A stretch of 64,000 bases of DNA from Dactylosporangium roseum (GTDB lineage Bacteria; Actinomycetota; Actinomycetes; Mycobacteriales; Micromonosporaceae). Positions 1-7,276 of the stretch are shown here, in pieces. Made by a program: the position numbers and the translations under genes. Each line of letters starts with the position of its first letter. The stretch's first letter is position 1. The stretch is from assembly GCF_025264685.1 (NCBI RefSeq), contig NZ_CP073721.1, forward strand, positions 6,341,501 to 6,405,500, written 5' to 3'. Under the pieces are notes generated by a model, which saw nothing but the letters and a program-made list of their open reading frames with translations, made no database searches and was not told where the DNA came from.

Positions 1-259
1 CACGGATCGCGACGAACTCCATCTCCGGCGTGACGATCCCCCGCCGCGCGTAGTGGAGCTGGGTTCGCGGCTGGTTCTCGGGACAGCCGCGCTCGGCGAT
101 CCACGGTGCCCGCATCGCCGGCAGCCCGGCCGGCGGGTCGTTCAGCGGCCCGGACGTGTCGTAGAGCCGCACCGGCGGATTGCCGCCGCTGAGCTCCACC
201 TCGGCGAACGGCACCCGGATGTCGGGCCTGGTTCCCTGGACGTAGACCTTGCGTTTCAT
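1..259 (-). CDS. thiC: Phosphomethylpyrimidine synthase ThiC, N-terminal part (runs off the window)
   Basis: The 86 visible residues match the start of ThiC, the radical-SAM enzyme that turns aminoimidazole ribotide into hydroxymethylpyrimidine phosphate for thiamine. Visible family blocks are VYVQGTRPDIRVPFAEVEL near the start, RLYDTSGP and then RTQLHYARRGIVTPEMEFVA. The start is the ATG read on the minus strand at 259-257. The catalytic and Fe-S regions lie outside the window. It is the last visible gene of the thiamine operon, about 90 bases after thiD, so it is probably under the same TPP riboswitch, although a promoter of its own cannot be excluded. Confidence 0.95.
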   Translation of the reverse strand, partial: MKRKVYVQGTRPDIRVPFAEVELSGGNPPVRLYDTSGPLNDPPAGLPAMRAPWIAERGCPENQPRTQLHYARRGIVTPEMEFVAIR

Positions 260-347
260 GTGCGCGTCCCCTCTTTCGGGCAGGCTGCGTCAGCCCCCGA
301 ATCGCATTGATCCGGGAGTCGTACCGGCTGTGTTCGGTGCGATCGGC

Positions 348-1142
348 CTAGTCGAACGGCCCCCAGGACAGCGGCCCGTGCCCGGTTCCGAGGGACCAGC
401 CGGCCGATCGCGTCAGTGCCTCGTGCACGTACTGCTTCGCCCCGCGCAGCGCGTCGGCGAGGGGCTGCCCGAGCGCGAGCCGCGCGGCGGTCGCCGCCGC
501 GAAGGTGCACCCGGTGCCGTGGTTGTTCGCCGTGTCGATCCACGGCGCTGTGAGCAGCTCCACCTGCCCGTCGTGCCACACGACGTCGACGGCCTCCGCG
601 CTGCCGCGCAGGTGGCCGCCCTTGACGACCACACAGCCCGAGCCGTGGACGGCCAGGTCGGTGGCCGCCTTGATCGCGTCGTCGACGTCGACGATCTCGC
701 GGCCGAGCAGGACCGACGCCTCACGCAGGTTCGGCGTGACCACCGCGGCGTGCGGGAAGAGCAGGTCGAGGTACGCGCGCTCGGCGTCGCGGGTGAAGAG
801 CCGGTCGCCGGACGACGCCACCAGCACCGGGTCGACGACGAGGCCGGGCAGCCGCGGCGCGTACGTCGCCACCAGCGCCACCGTCTCCGGGGTGGCGAGC
901 ATGCCGGTCTTGACCGCGGCCACCGGCAGATCGCCGAGGACCGCGTCGAGCTGCGCGCCGACGAACGCCGGCTCGACGGCCGAGACGCCCCGCACGCCGA
1001 TCGTGTCCTGCGCGGTCAGCGCCGTGATCACGCTGGTGCCGAACACCCGGTGCGCGGCGAACGTCTTCAGGTCGGCCTGGATCCCGGCCCCGCCGCCGGA
1101 GTCGGACCCGGCGATCGTGAGCGCGACGGCAGGGTTCGTCAT
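348..1142 (-). CDS. thiD: Hydroxymethylpyrimidine/phosphomethylpyrimidine kinase ThiD
   Basis: A 264-residue ribokinase-fold kinase that phosphorylates HMP and HMP-P in thiamine synthesis, of normal length for ThiD. Family marks are TIAGSDSGGGAGIQADLKTF at the N-terminus (substrate binding), a KTGML block, VVDPVLVASSGDRL, TPNLREA and the C-terminal anion-hole/catalytic-base segment NNHGTGCTFAAA. Its start overlaps the stop of the upstream tenI-like gene by 4 bases, which implies translational coupling within the thiamine operon. No fused ThiE domain is present. Confidence 0.95.
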   Translation of the reverse strand: MTNPAVALTIAGSDSGGGAGIQADLKTFAAHRVFGTSVITALTAQDTIGVRGVSAVEPAFVGAQLDAVLGDLPVAAVKTGMLATPETVALVATYAPRLPGLVVDPVLVASSGDRLFTRDAERAYLDLLFPHAAVVTPNLREASVLLGREIVDVDDAIKAATDLAVHGSGCVVVKGGHLRGSAEAVDVVWHDGQVELLTAPWIDTANNHGTGCTFAAATAARLALGQPLADALRGAKQYVHEALTRSAGWSLGTGHGPLSWGPFD

Positions 1143-1654
1143 GCGGTCAGCAGCTCCTTCACGAGCCGGGCCGGGTCCTCGGCGCGCATCACGGCACCCA
1201 TCACCGCCACCCCCGCGGCACCCTCGTCGAGGCAGTCACGGACGCGGGCCGGCGAGTCGACACCGCCCAGCGCGTACACGGGAATCGGCACCGCGAGCGC
1301 CATCCGCGCCAGGCCGGCGAGGCCGAGCGGCGGCCCGTACCCCGGCTTGGAACGCGTCGGGAAGATCGGCGACAGCGTGGCGAACTCGACGCCGGCCTCG
1401 TGCGCCGTGCAGAGGTCCGCCAGGTTGTGGCACTTGCGCAGCTCCGGCCCCTCCTCCAGGAGCAGCCGCCCGCCGGCGGCCGTCACCCTGGCCCGAAGCC
1501 GCCCGGTGAGGTCCTCGCGCTCGGCCGGCGGCAGGTCGCCCTCGCGCAGCACGAACACCCGCGCCCCGCCGTCGAGCGCACCGTCGACGACCTCGTCCAA
1601 CGGCCGGTGCGCCTGGCGGCGGTCGGTGAACACGACGAGGCCCGGCGCTACCAC
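1139..1654 (-). CDS. ThiE/TenI-family TIM-barrel protein, shortened
   Basis: A 171-residue relative of thiamine-phosphate synthase ThiE and thiazole tautomerase TenI. The C-terminal half is typical: ATLSPIFPTRSKPGYGPPLG, then PVYALGGVD and a phosphate-binding GVAVMGAV. The start is a GTG at 1654-1652 that overlaps the thiG stop. The protein is about 30 residues shorter than usual relatives. The missing part is in the middle: the LLLEEG strand runs almost directly into KCHNLADL, so one beta-alpha unit of the barrel appears to be deleted. A true ThiE is encoded at 3878-4498, so this copy is probably a TenI-type accessory or a decaying paralogue. Which of the two is not decided by sequence. Confidence 0.8.
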   Translation of the reverse strand: MVAPGLVVFTDRRQAHRPLDEVVDGALDGGARVFVLREGDLPPAEREDLTGRLRARVTAAGGRLLLEEGPELRKCHNLADLCTAHEAGVEFATLSPIFPTRSKPGYGPPLGLAGLARMALAVPIPVYALGGVDSPARVRDCLDEGAAGVAVMGAVMRAEDPARLVKELLTA

Positions 1655-2412
1655 GGCATACCCCCGGCGGGGCTGGATGCGGTCGCGTGCAGGCGGCGCG
1701 GGATGCGGCCGGCCGTGTACGCGAGCCGGCCCGCCCCGACCGCGAGCCGCATCGCCTCGGCCATCCGCGCCGGGTGCTCGGCCCTGGTGACCGCGGAGGC
1801 GAGCAGCACTCCGTCGCAGCCCAGCTCCATGGCGAGAGCCGCGTCGGAGGCCGTGCCGATCCCGGCGTCGAGGATGACCGGAACGGTGACCTTCTGCCGG
1901 ATCAGCGCGATGTTGTACGGGTTGCGGATGCCCATCCCGGAGCCGATCGGGGCGCCGAGCGGCATGACCGCGGCGCATCCGACGTCGGCGAGGCGCTGGG
2001 CGAGGACCGGGTCGTCGGTCGTATACGGCAGGACGACGAACCCGTCGTCGACCAGCCGCTCCGCGGCGAGGGCGAGCTCGACCCCGTCGGGCAGCAGCGT
2101 GTCCTCGTCGCCGATCACCTCGAGCTTCACCCACGCGGTGCCGAACGCCTCGCGCGCCAGGTGGGCGAGCTTCACGGCCTCGGTCGCGGTGTAGCACCCG
2201 GCGGTGTTCGGCAGCACCCGCACCCCGCACCGCTCGATCACGTCGAGCAGCGACGGCGCGGCCGGGTCGAGCCGGCGCAGGGCCACGGTGACGAGCGCGG
2301 TGCCGCTGGCCCGGATCGCGGCCTCGAGCGCGGCGTGACTGGCGGCCCCGCCGGTGCCCAGGATGAGCCGCGACCCGAGGGACTCCCCGGCGATCTGTAG
2401 CTGGTCAACCAC
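1648..2412 (-). CDS. thiG: Thiazole synthase ThiG
   Basis: ThiG condenses deoxyxylulose phosphate, dehydroglycine and ThiS-thiocarboxylate into the thiazole of thiamine. The 254-residue product shows the family blocks SRLILGTGG, VRVLPNTAGCYTATEAV, WVKLEVIGD (contains the Schiff-base lysine), VMPLGAPIGSGMGI and PVILDAGIGTASDAALAMEL. The chosen GTG start (2412-2410) overlaps the thiS stop by 8 bases; the longer upstream reading has no ThiG similarity. ThiS, its sulfur-carrier partner, is encoded immediately upstream. Confidence 0.95.
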   Translation of the reverse strand: MVDQLQIAGESLGSRLILGTGGAASHAALEAAIRASGTALVTVALRRLDPAAPSLLDVIERCGVRVLPNTAGCYTATEAVKLAHLAREAFGTAWVKLEVIGDEDTLLPDGVELALAAERLVDDGFVVLPYTTDDPVLAQRLADVGCAAVMPLGAPIGSGMGIRNPYNIALIRQKVTVPVILDAGIGTASDAALAMELGCDGVLLASAVTRAEHPARMAEAMRLAVGAGRLAYTAGRIPRRLHATASSPAGGMPW

Positions 2413-2608
2413 CCTGGACCGCCGTGAGCACCTCGATGTGGTCACCGTCGGAGGGGCGGATGGCGTCCCACTTCGTGCGCGGGATGACGTCGCCGTTGAG
2501 CGCGACCGCGATCCCGCGTGGGTCGGGACCGGCGAGCTGGTGCACGACGTCGGCGACGGTGATGTCGTCGTCGACGGTCGACGCGACGGCATTGACCACG
2601 AGCTGCAT
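2405..2608 (-). CDS. thiS: Sulfur carrier protein ThiS
   Basis: A small ubiquitin-like protein (67 residues) ending in the diagnostic Gly-Gly that is adenylated and thiocarboxylated to donate sulfur to ThiG. It starts MQLVVNA and contains VALNGDVIPRTKWD and DGDHIEVLTAVQGG, as in the family. The ATG at 2608-2606 is preferred over the GTG three codons earlier because the AGGAG ribosome site sits about 8 bases before the ATG but touches the GTG. It is the first gene after the TPP riboswitch. Confidence 0.93.
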   Translation of the reverse strand: MQLVVNAVASTVDDDITVADVVHQLAGPDPRGIAVALNGDVIPRTKWDAIRPSDGDHIEVLTAVQGG

Positions 2609-2620
2609 TCGGCTCACTCC

Positions 2621-2712
2621 TGCCTCCCTGCGCCGGCATGACCCGGATCAGGTTCGACGGTCGGGGGCTGACAGCCCCCCTCTCAGCCCGGTCATACCGG
2701 ACTCCCGTGGGG
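2621..2712 (-). promoter_or_regulatory. TPP riboswitch (THI element)
   Basis: Read on the minus strand, this leader has the conserved TPP-aptamer blocks in order: ACGGGAG, GGGCTGAGAGG, a GC-rich variable stem, then CCTGATCCGGGTCATGCCGG and GCGCAGGGA. It lies between thiO and thiS, and the thiS ribosome-binding AGGAG follows within about 10 bases of the aptamer end. This suggests control of translation initiation of thiS (and the coupled thiG, thiE-like, thiD and perhaps thiC) by thiamine pyrophosphate. The thiE-thiO pair lies upstream of it. Confidence 0.95.
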
Positions 2713-2741
2713 TACCTGCCGACCATAACCCCTGGCAGGGC

Positions 2742-3881
2742 TCAGGTAAAGCGCGTCGCCGCGAACGCCGCAACATCGACATCGGTCGCCCCGGTGGTGG
2801 CCAGGTCGGCGATGACCCGCGCCGTCACCGGCGCGAGCAGCACCCCGTTGCGGTAATGCCCGGTCGCCACCAGCACCCGCCGCCCCCGCCCCCCATCGCG
2901 TTGATCATGCGGTTGTGGTGCCACGACACTCCCTGAATGCCCGGGTTTGTCAGGCACCACAACTGCATGATCAACGCGATGGGGGACGGGGAGGGGGCCG
3001 AGGAGCGGGGCGTTGTCCGGGGTGCCGGGGCGCAGGCCGGCGAGCGTTTCGGCGAGCGTCAGCTCGACCACGCCGGGCAGCAGGTCGGCGGCCGGACGGA
3101 GCAGGTCGAGCACCCCGCCGGCGGTCACGGTGGTGTCCGCGCCGCGCTCCTCCTCGGTGGCGCCGACGACCAGTTCACCGTCGGCGCGCGGCACGAGGTA
3201 CACGTGGCGGCCCAGCGCCACGCCGCGGATCACGTGCCGGACCAGCGGCTCGGCGCCACGCAGCCGCAGCAACTGACCCTTCACCGGCCGGACCGGCAGC
3301 CCGGTGAGCCGTGCGGCGCCGACGCCGTTGGCGACGATGGTCACATCGTCCCGTACCGTGGAAAGATCATCGATACTCGTGGACTCGAAGCGGATCGGCA
3401 GGCTCCGCAGGGCCCGCAGCACCAGCCGCGGGTCGACCTGGTGGTCGCCGGGGGCGAACGCGCCGCCCCGGACCCGCGGCGAGAGCATCGGCTCCAGCTC
3501 ACGTAGCTGCCGCCCGGTCAGCGGCTCGATCGGCGTGCCCGCCCGCCGGTAGTAGTCGACGAGCCGCAGCACCTCGGCGTGGTCGTCGTCGGTGAGGGCC
3601 ACGAGCAGGCTGCCCTCGGTGCGGTAGCCGACCCGCATGCCGCTCGCCGCCTCCAGCTCGGCCGCGAACGCCGGCCAGCGGCGCATCGACTCGAGCATGA
3701 GCGCCCGCAGGGCCTCCTCGCCGTAGTTCGCCTCGGCCGTCGGGGCGAGCATGCCGGCGGCGACCAGGCCGGCGCTCCGGCCCGGGTCCGGGTCGTGCAC
3801 GGTGACCTGCGCACCTCGCCGCAGGAGCTCCCAGGCACAGGCGAGGCCGATGACGCCACCCCCTACGACGGTCGCCCTCAT
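2742..3881 (-). CDS. thiO: Glycine oxidase ThiO carrying an in-frame palindromic insert
   Basis: FAD-dependent glycine oxidase that makes dehydroglycine for thiazole synthesis. The 379-residue product starts with the Rossmann motif TVVGGGVIGLACAWELLRRG, has VAAGMLAPTAEA, and ends with GLRPGTPDNAPLLGP and ATGHYRNGVLLAPVTA. Start: the ATG overlaps the thiE stop by 4 bases. Between the last two blocks about 31-37 extra residues (from about VPHRVDHAVVV to DQRDGG) are encoded by a dispersed palindromic repeat at 2891-2984. The reading frame is kept through the insert. The site lies just before the FAD-contacting GHYRNG loop, so activity may or may not survive. Confidence 0.9.
   Translation of the reverse strand: MRATVVGGGVIGLACAWELLRRGAQVTVHDPDPGRSAGLVAAGMLAPTAEANYGEEALRALMLESMRRWPAFAAELEAASGMRVGYRTEGSLLVALTDDDHAEVLRLVDYYRRAGTPIEPLTGRQLRELEPMLSPRVRGGAFAPGDHQVDPRLVLRALRSLPIRFESTSIDDLSTVRDDVTIVANGVGAARLTGLPVRPVKGQLLRLRGAEPLVRHVIRGVALGRHVYLVPRADGELVVGATEEERGADTTVTAGGVLDLLRPAADLLPGVVELTLAETLAGLRPGTPDNAPLLGPLPVPHRVDHAVVVPDKPGHSGSVVAPQPHDQRDGGRGRRVLVATGHYRNGVLLAPVTARVIADLATTGATDVDVAAFAATRFT
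2891..2984. repeat. Family A palindromic repeat, copy 1 (inside thiO)
   Basis: A 94-bp near-perfect palindrome. The left arm reads CCCCATCGCGTTGATCATGC and then GGTTGTGGTGCC; the right arm mirrors it with one mismatch. The loop contains ACACTCCCTGAATGCCCGG and TTTGTCA. The same core occurs at 22272, 45662 and 60712. It is the only copy inside a coding region. Confidence 0.95.
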
Positions 3882-4498
3882 CGCGACACCAGCGCCGCGA
3901 ACTCGGCGGCGGCCGCGCCCGGATCCACGGCGCTGTTCACCGCGCTGACGACGGCCACCGCGTGCGCGCCGACCGCGAACAGCTCGGCGGCCCGCGCCGC
4001 GGTCACCCCGCCGATCGCCACCACGGGCACGTCGACGGCCCGCACCACCGCCCGCACCCCGGCGGGGCCGATGGCGTCGGGCAGCCCGGTCTTCGTCGTC
4101 GTGGCGAACGCCGGCCCGACGCCGAGGTAGGAGGCGCCGTCGGCGACCGCCTGGCGCGCGGCCCGCGGGTTTCGTGCGGTCGCACCGAGGACGGCGCCGG
4201 GGCCGAGGATCCGCCGTGCGGCGGCCACCGGCAGGTCGTCGGCGCCGACGTGGCCGCCGTCCGCGCCGGCCGCGAGCGCGACGTGCAGCCGGTCGTTGAC
4301 CAGGCAGGTGGCGCCGCCGGCCCGGCACAGCTCCAGCACGCGGACGGTCAGCTCGTACGCCGCCCGGTCCGTCACGTCGTCCTCCGGCCGCACCTGCACG
4401 GTGTCGAAGCCGGCCCGGAGCGCGGCCGCCACGACCGTCAGCGTGTCGCGGCCGGGTCGGGTGTCGGTGATCAGATGCAGTCGTCCGAGGGTGTGCAC
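3878..4498 (-). CDS. thiE: Thiamine-phosphate synthase ThiE
   Basis: Joins HMP-PP and thiazole phosphate to give thiamine phosphate. The 206-residue length and the blocks RLHLITDTRPGRD, VQVRPEDD, CLVNDRLHVALAAGADGGHVG, YLGVGPAFATTTK and VVAIGGVTAARAAEL (phosphate binding) are typical. The start is a GTG at 4498-4496, placed a few residues before the usual first beta strand. It overlaps thiO by 4 bases downstream and is divergent from the aldo/keto reductase at 4517, with only 18 bases between, so the promoter must lie inside or near the neighbouring 5' ends. Confidence 0.93.
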   Translation of the reverse strand: MHTLGRLHLITDTRPGRDTLTVVAAALRAGFDTVQVRPEDDVTDRAAYELTVRVLELCRAGGATCLVNDRLHVALAAGADGGHVGADDLPVAAARRILGPGAVLGATARNPRAARQAVADGASYLGVGPAFATTTKTGLPDAIGPAGVRAVVRAVDVPVVAIGGVTAARAAELFAVGAHAVAVVSAVNSAVDPGAAAAEFAALVSR

Positions 4499-4516
4499 CG
4501 CGCTAGCTTTTCAGAC

Positions 4517-5491
4517 ATGCAGCAGGTGCGACTGGGCCGGACCGGCCTCAAGGTTTCCGAAATCTGTCTCGGCATGATGAGCTACGGCGATGCCGCCTGG
4601 CGCGACTGGGTCCTCGACGAGGAGGCCGCCGATCCGTTCGTGCGGCGCGCCGCCGAGGCGGGGATCACGTTCTTCGACACCGCCGACGTCTACTCGCTGG
4701 GCGAGAGCGAGCGGATCACCGGGCGACTCCTGACGAAATACTTCGCACGCCGCGAGGACTACGTCCTGGCCACCAAGGTCCACGGCGCGATGAGCGACCG
4801 GCCCAACGACGCCGGCCTGTCCCGCAAGCACATCCTGGCCGGCATCGACGACTCGCTGAGCCGCCTCGGCACCGACCACGTCGACCTCTACCAGATCCAC
4901 CGGTGGGACCCGCAGACCCCGATCGAGGAGACGATGGAGGCGCTCCACGACGTCGTGCGGGCGGGCAAGGCCCGCTACGTCGGCGCGTCGAGCATGTACG
5001 CCTGGCAGTTCGCGAAGGCGCAGCACACGGCCCGCGGCAACGGCTGGACCGAGTTCGTGTCGATGCAGAACCACTACAACCTGGTCTACCGCGAGGAAGA
5101 GCGTGAGATGCTGCCGCTCTGCCTGGATCAGGGCGTCGGGGTGATCCCGTGGAGCCCGCTCGCGCGGGGTCTGCTCGCCGGCAACCGCGGCCCGGGCGGC
5201 GAGCCGCGCACGACCCGCGCCAACAGCGACGCGTTCAACTCGATGTACACCGACGACGACTTCGCCGTGGTCGACGCCAACGCCGAGGTGGCCGCCGAGC
5301 GCGGCGTGTCCCCGGCCCGGGTCGCGCTGGCCTGGCTGCTGTCGCGCCCCGCGGTGACGGCCCCGATCGTCGGCGCCACCAAGCTCGCCCACCTGGAGGA
5401 CGCGATCGCCGCGACCGGGCTGACCCTCGACGAGAAGGAGATCGAGCGCCTCGAGACCCCGTACGTGCCTCACCGGGTGCTCGGCCACTGA
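4517..5491 (+). CDS. Aldo/keto reductase
   Basis: A 324-residue NADPH-dependent oxidoreductase of the YajO/Tas-like AKR branch. It opens with RLGRTGLKVSEICLGMMSYG and shows the catalytic tetrad: Asp in FFDTADVYSLGESE, Tyr in the same block, Lys in VLATKVHG and His in YQIHRWDP. The C-terminal cofactor block is APIVGATKLAHLEDA. ATG at 4517 is chosen because the preceding codons show no family similarity. The substrate cannot be told from sequence. Its stop lies inside the left arm of the 463-bp inverted repeat. Confidence 0.9.
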   Translation: MQQVRLGRTGLKVSEICLGMMSYGDAAWRDWVLDEEAADPFVRRAAEAGITFFDTADVYSLGESERITGRLLTKYFARREDYVLATKVHGAMSDRPNDAGLSRKHILAGIDDSLSRLGTDHVDLYQIHRWDPQTPIEETMEALHDVVRAGKARYVGASSMYAWQFAKAQHTARGNGWTEFVSMQNHYNLVYREEEREMLPLCLDQGVGVIPWSPLARGLLAGNRGPGGEPRTTRANSDAFNSMYTDDDFAVVDANAEVAAERGVSPARVALAWLLSRPAVTAPIVGATKLAHLEDAIAATGLTLDEKEIERLETPYVPHRVLGH

Positions 5492-5950
5492 CGCCCGCAC
5501 GCGAGAGGGCCGGTCACTCAAGGTGACCGGCTCTCTCGTGTGTGGTGTCTTAGTTGGAGGCCACGCCCAGTCCGCCGGCGTTGCCGTGGAACTCGGTGCC
5601 CGTGGCGAACGAGGAGTCGATCTGCTGGCGCAGGGCGTCGATCTCGGAGTACTGCGAGTCGGAGGCCTCGACGCTGCCCTCGGCGGCGAAGATGCTGTCG
5701 GTGGAGGCCTCGTCGTGGCTGTAGTTGGTGAAGTCGGTCTCGGAGTAGCTGGCGCCGTGGCCGTCGGTCCACTGGACGTTGTGGCCCTGCTGGAAGTCGG
5801 TCGACTCGGCGTTGGCGCTGTCCTGCTCGTAGACGTTGAAGTCGCTGTTGTACGACGAGTCGTTGGCGTCGACCTGGTGGAGCTGGTCGAGCTCGCCGTG
5901 CTGCTGACCGGCCTCGTAGTGGCCGTAGTCGACGTCGCTGCCGCCGTCGT
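5488..5950. repeat. 463-bp inverted repeat, left arm
   Basis: The reverse complement of this segment matches 7308-7770 almost base for base, with only a couple of differences seen, located in the terminator hairpin. It contains most of the minus-strand acidic-protein gene, the hairpin at 5503-5537 and the stop codon of the aldo/keto reductase. The arm ends about 20 bases inside the 5' end of the acidic-protein gene, where the two copies diverge. Confidence 0.9.
5503..5537. terminator. Bidirectional hairpin terminator
   Basis: Inverted repeat GAGAGGGCCGGTCAC / GTGACCGG-CTCTCTC with a 5-base loop, placed between the convergent stops at 5491 and 5550. It probably ends transcription of both the aldo/keto reductase and the acidic-protein gene. 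No T tract follows, as is common in actinobacteria. Confidence 0.8.
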
Positions 5951-5972
5951 AGCCGGTGTCGAAGTCGCTCAT
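5550..5972 (-). CDS. Acidic low-complexity protein, copy 1
   Basis: Function not recognised. The 140-residue product is rich in Asp, Ser, Gln, Gly, His and Tyr, has a single Arg, and has no Lys, Cys or Pro. There is no signal peptide or membrane segment. A short helix-forming stretch (SQYSEIDALRQQIDSSF) lies near the C-terminus. From about residue 9 to the end it is identical to the product of 7277-7708. The ATG at 5972 is preceded by GGGGGAA. The composition suggests a disordered soluble protein. The perfect identity with the other copy suggests recent duplication or gene conversion. Confidence 0.75.
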   Translation of the reverse strand: MSDFDTGYDGGSDVDYGHYEAGQQHGELDQLHQVDANDSSYNSDFNVYEQDSANAESTDFQQGHNVQWTDGHGASYSETDFTNYSHDEASTDSIFAAEGSVEASDSQYSEIDALRQQIDSSFATGTEFHGNAGGLGVASN

Positions 5973-6010
5973 CGGTGGTTCCCCCAGGTCTGGTCGCTGT
6001 CTGCGTTACA

Positions 6011-6060
6011 CAGAACGTTACGTGCATAGTGGACCGCGCGAATCCCCGATTCGTGCCACC
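6011..6060 (-). promoter_or_regulatory. Conserved upstream element of acidic-protein gene, copy 1
   Basis: Read on the minus strand, the region before the 5972 start has GTGGCACGA, then GGGATTCGCGCGGTC and, about 14 bases on, TAACGTTCT. The same three blocks in the same order lie upstream of copy 2 (7167-7216), outside the identical arms. This suggests a shared promoter or operator; the sigma factor or regulator is unknown. Confidence 0.5.
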
Positions 6061-6171
6061 GAGCAGAGCCGACCAGACGACACTTCGGGCGCGGGGCTCG
6101 CGAGGTGTCGCCGCCGAGGCGTACCGGCCGGCGCGATCCGCCGCCGTGCCGCTCGATCTCATGATCATGCA

Positions 6172-6223
6172 TGATCATGGGAAAGATGTGGCTGCCCCGA
6201 CAGCCAGATCTTTCCCATGATCA
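6172..6223. repeat. Family B palindromic repeat, copy 1, with composite flanks
   Basis: A hairpin with the arms TGATCATGGGAAAGAT and ATCTTTCCCATGATCA around a GGCTG-CCCCGA-CAGCC tip. It lies in the 355-base gap 5973-6327. Flanks share blocks with copies at 22463 and 40512: CCGCCGAGGCGT, GGCCGGCGCG and ATCCGCCGCCGTGCCGCTCG on the left, and an inverted version of the copy 3 left end (GGCTGTCGGGCTG) on the right. Confidence 0.9.
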
Positions 6224-6327
6224 AATCGGCCCTGTCCGGTTGGCGAGGAGGCTGTCGGGCTGCACTCCGCGGACTTGCGGGGCGACCCCGGGCAGCGGGC
6301 CAGGACCCGCCGGTTACGCTGTGCGCC

Positions 6328-6693
6328 GTGATCGGGCCGTTGGCAGTCGCCATCCACGTGCTGTCGCTGGCGCTGGCCGCCTGGGCGTTCATCGAGTTCG
6401 CGCGGCAGCGCGAGCCCTCCCGCCCGCTGTTCTACGGCCTCGGGGTGGTCGAGGTGCTCGTGCTCGTCCAGGTGATCGTGCTGGTGGTCCGCCTCGCCGG
6501 AGGCGGCGGGCCGGCCGAGGGCAGCGAGCAGGTCACCCTGATCGGATACCTGCTGACCGCGGCCCTGCTCCCACCGGCCGGCGGCGTGCTCGCCCGGATG
6601 GAGCCGACCCGCTGGGGATCGCTGATCATCGGCGCGGCCGCGGTCATCGTCCCGGTGCTGATCCTGCGACTCGGGCAGATCTGGAATGGCTGA
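6328..6693 (+). CDS. Small integral membrane protein (four predicted helices)
   Basis: No specific function recognised. The 121-residue product has hydrophobic segments at about residues 3-24, 36-58, 71-92 and 100-117, with few charged residues between. GTG at 6328 is chosen because the hydrophobic first helix begins there; upstream codons come from the repeat element. It overlaps the next membrane-protein gene by 8 bases, so the pair is likely co-translated and may form a complex. Both lie in the spacer between the arms of the inverted repeat. Confidence 0.65.
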   Translation: MIGPLAVAIHVLSLALAAWAFIEFARQREPSRPLFYGLGVVEVLVLVQVIVLVVRLAGGGGPAEGSEQVTLIGYLLTAALLPPAGGVLARMEPTRWGSLIIGAAAVIVPVLILRLGQIWNG

Positions 6694-7087
6694 GCAGCGC
6701 AACAAGGGCCCCGGCCGCGTCCTCGTCGCGGTCTACGGCGTCTTCGCCCTGTCCGCGGGTGCCCGCGCGAGCGTCCAGATCGCCGCCAAGTTCCACGAGG
6801 CGCCGCTGGCGTACAGTCTGTCCGCGCTGGCCGCGGTGGTGTACCTCGTCGCGACCGTCGCCCTGGCCCGCTCCGGCGAGACGGCCCGGCGGGTCGCGTT
6901 CGCCGCGGTCGGCTTCGAGCTCCTCGGCGTCCTCACCGTCGGGACGCTGAGCCTCCTCGACCCCGAGGCGTTCCCGGACGCCACCGTCTGGTCCGACTAC
7001 GGCCAAGGCTACGGCTACGTGCCGCTCGTGCTCCCGGTCGCCGGCCTGCTCTGGCTGTGGCACACGTCCCGGCGGCCGGCGTCCTGA
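6686..7087 (+). CDS. Small integral membrane protein
   Basis: No specific function recognised. The 133-residue product has four hydrophobic stretches (about residues 12-30, 43-64, 70-92 and 108-127) and a basic start MAEQRNKGPGR. It overlaps the preceding membrane-protein gene by 8 bases. The upstream partner has similar size and topology, so they may be a diverged pair. The region is flanked by the two acidic-protein genes facing outward. Confidence 0.65.
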   Translation: MAEQRNKGPGRVLVAVYGVFALSAGARASVQIAAKFHEAPLAYSLSALAAVVYLVATVALARSGETARRVAFAAVGFELLGVLTVGTLSLLDPEAFPDATVWSDYGQGYGYVPLVLPVAGLLWLWHTSRRPAS

Positions 7088-7166
7088 AGGTCGGTCACCC
7101 GGCCGCGGATCGACGGCCGGGAGCCGATCGCCGCGGACTGGGCGCGCACTCCGGCGGCCTGACGCA

Positions 7167-7216
7167 CCTGTGGCACGTTTCCGGGATTCGAGCGGTCGCC
7201 GGTCCGCCTAACGTTC
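7167..7216 (+). promoter_or_regulatory. Conserved upstream element of acidic-protein gene, copy 2
   Basis: Contains TGTGGCACG, CCGGGATTCGAGCGGTC and CTAACGTTCT in the same order as upstream of copy 1. It is followed by a short ACACCACCGC tandem repeat (three units around 7226-7256) and then a GAAGGAAG ribosome site. Inference: promoter or operator shared by both copies. Confidence 0.5.
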
Positions 7217-7276
7217 TTGGCAACACACCACCGCACACCACCGCACACCACCGCGACATTCTCGAAGGAAGACATC

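Noticed and set aside
249..1790. Long open frame on the plus strand opposite thiC-thiD-thiE
   Set aside because: Arg/Gly/Pro-rich translation with no family match; it mirrors well-supported genes on the other strand. High G+C makes such frames common.
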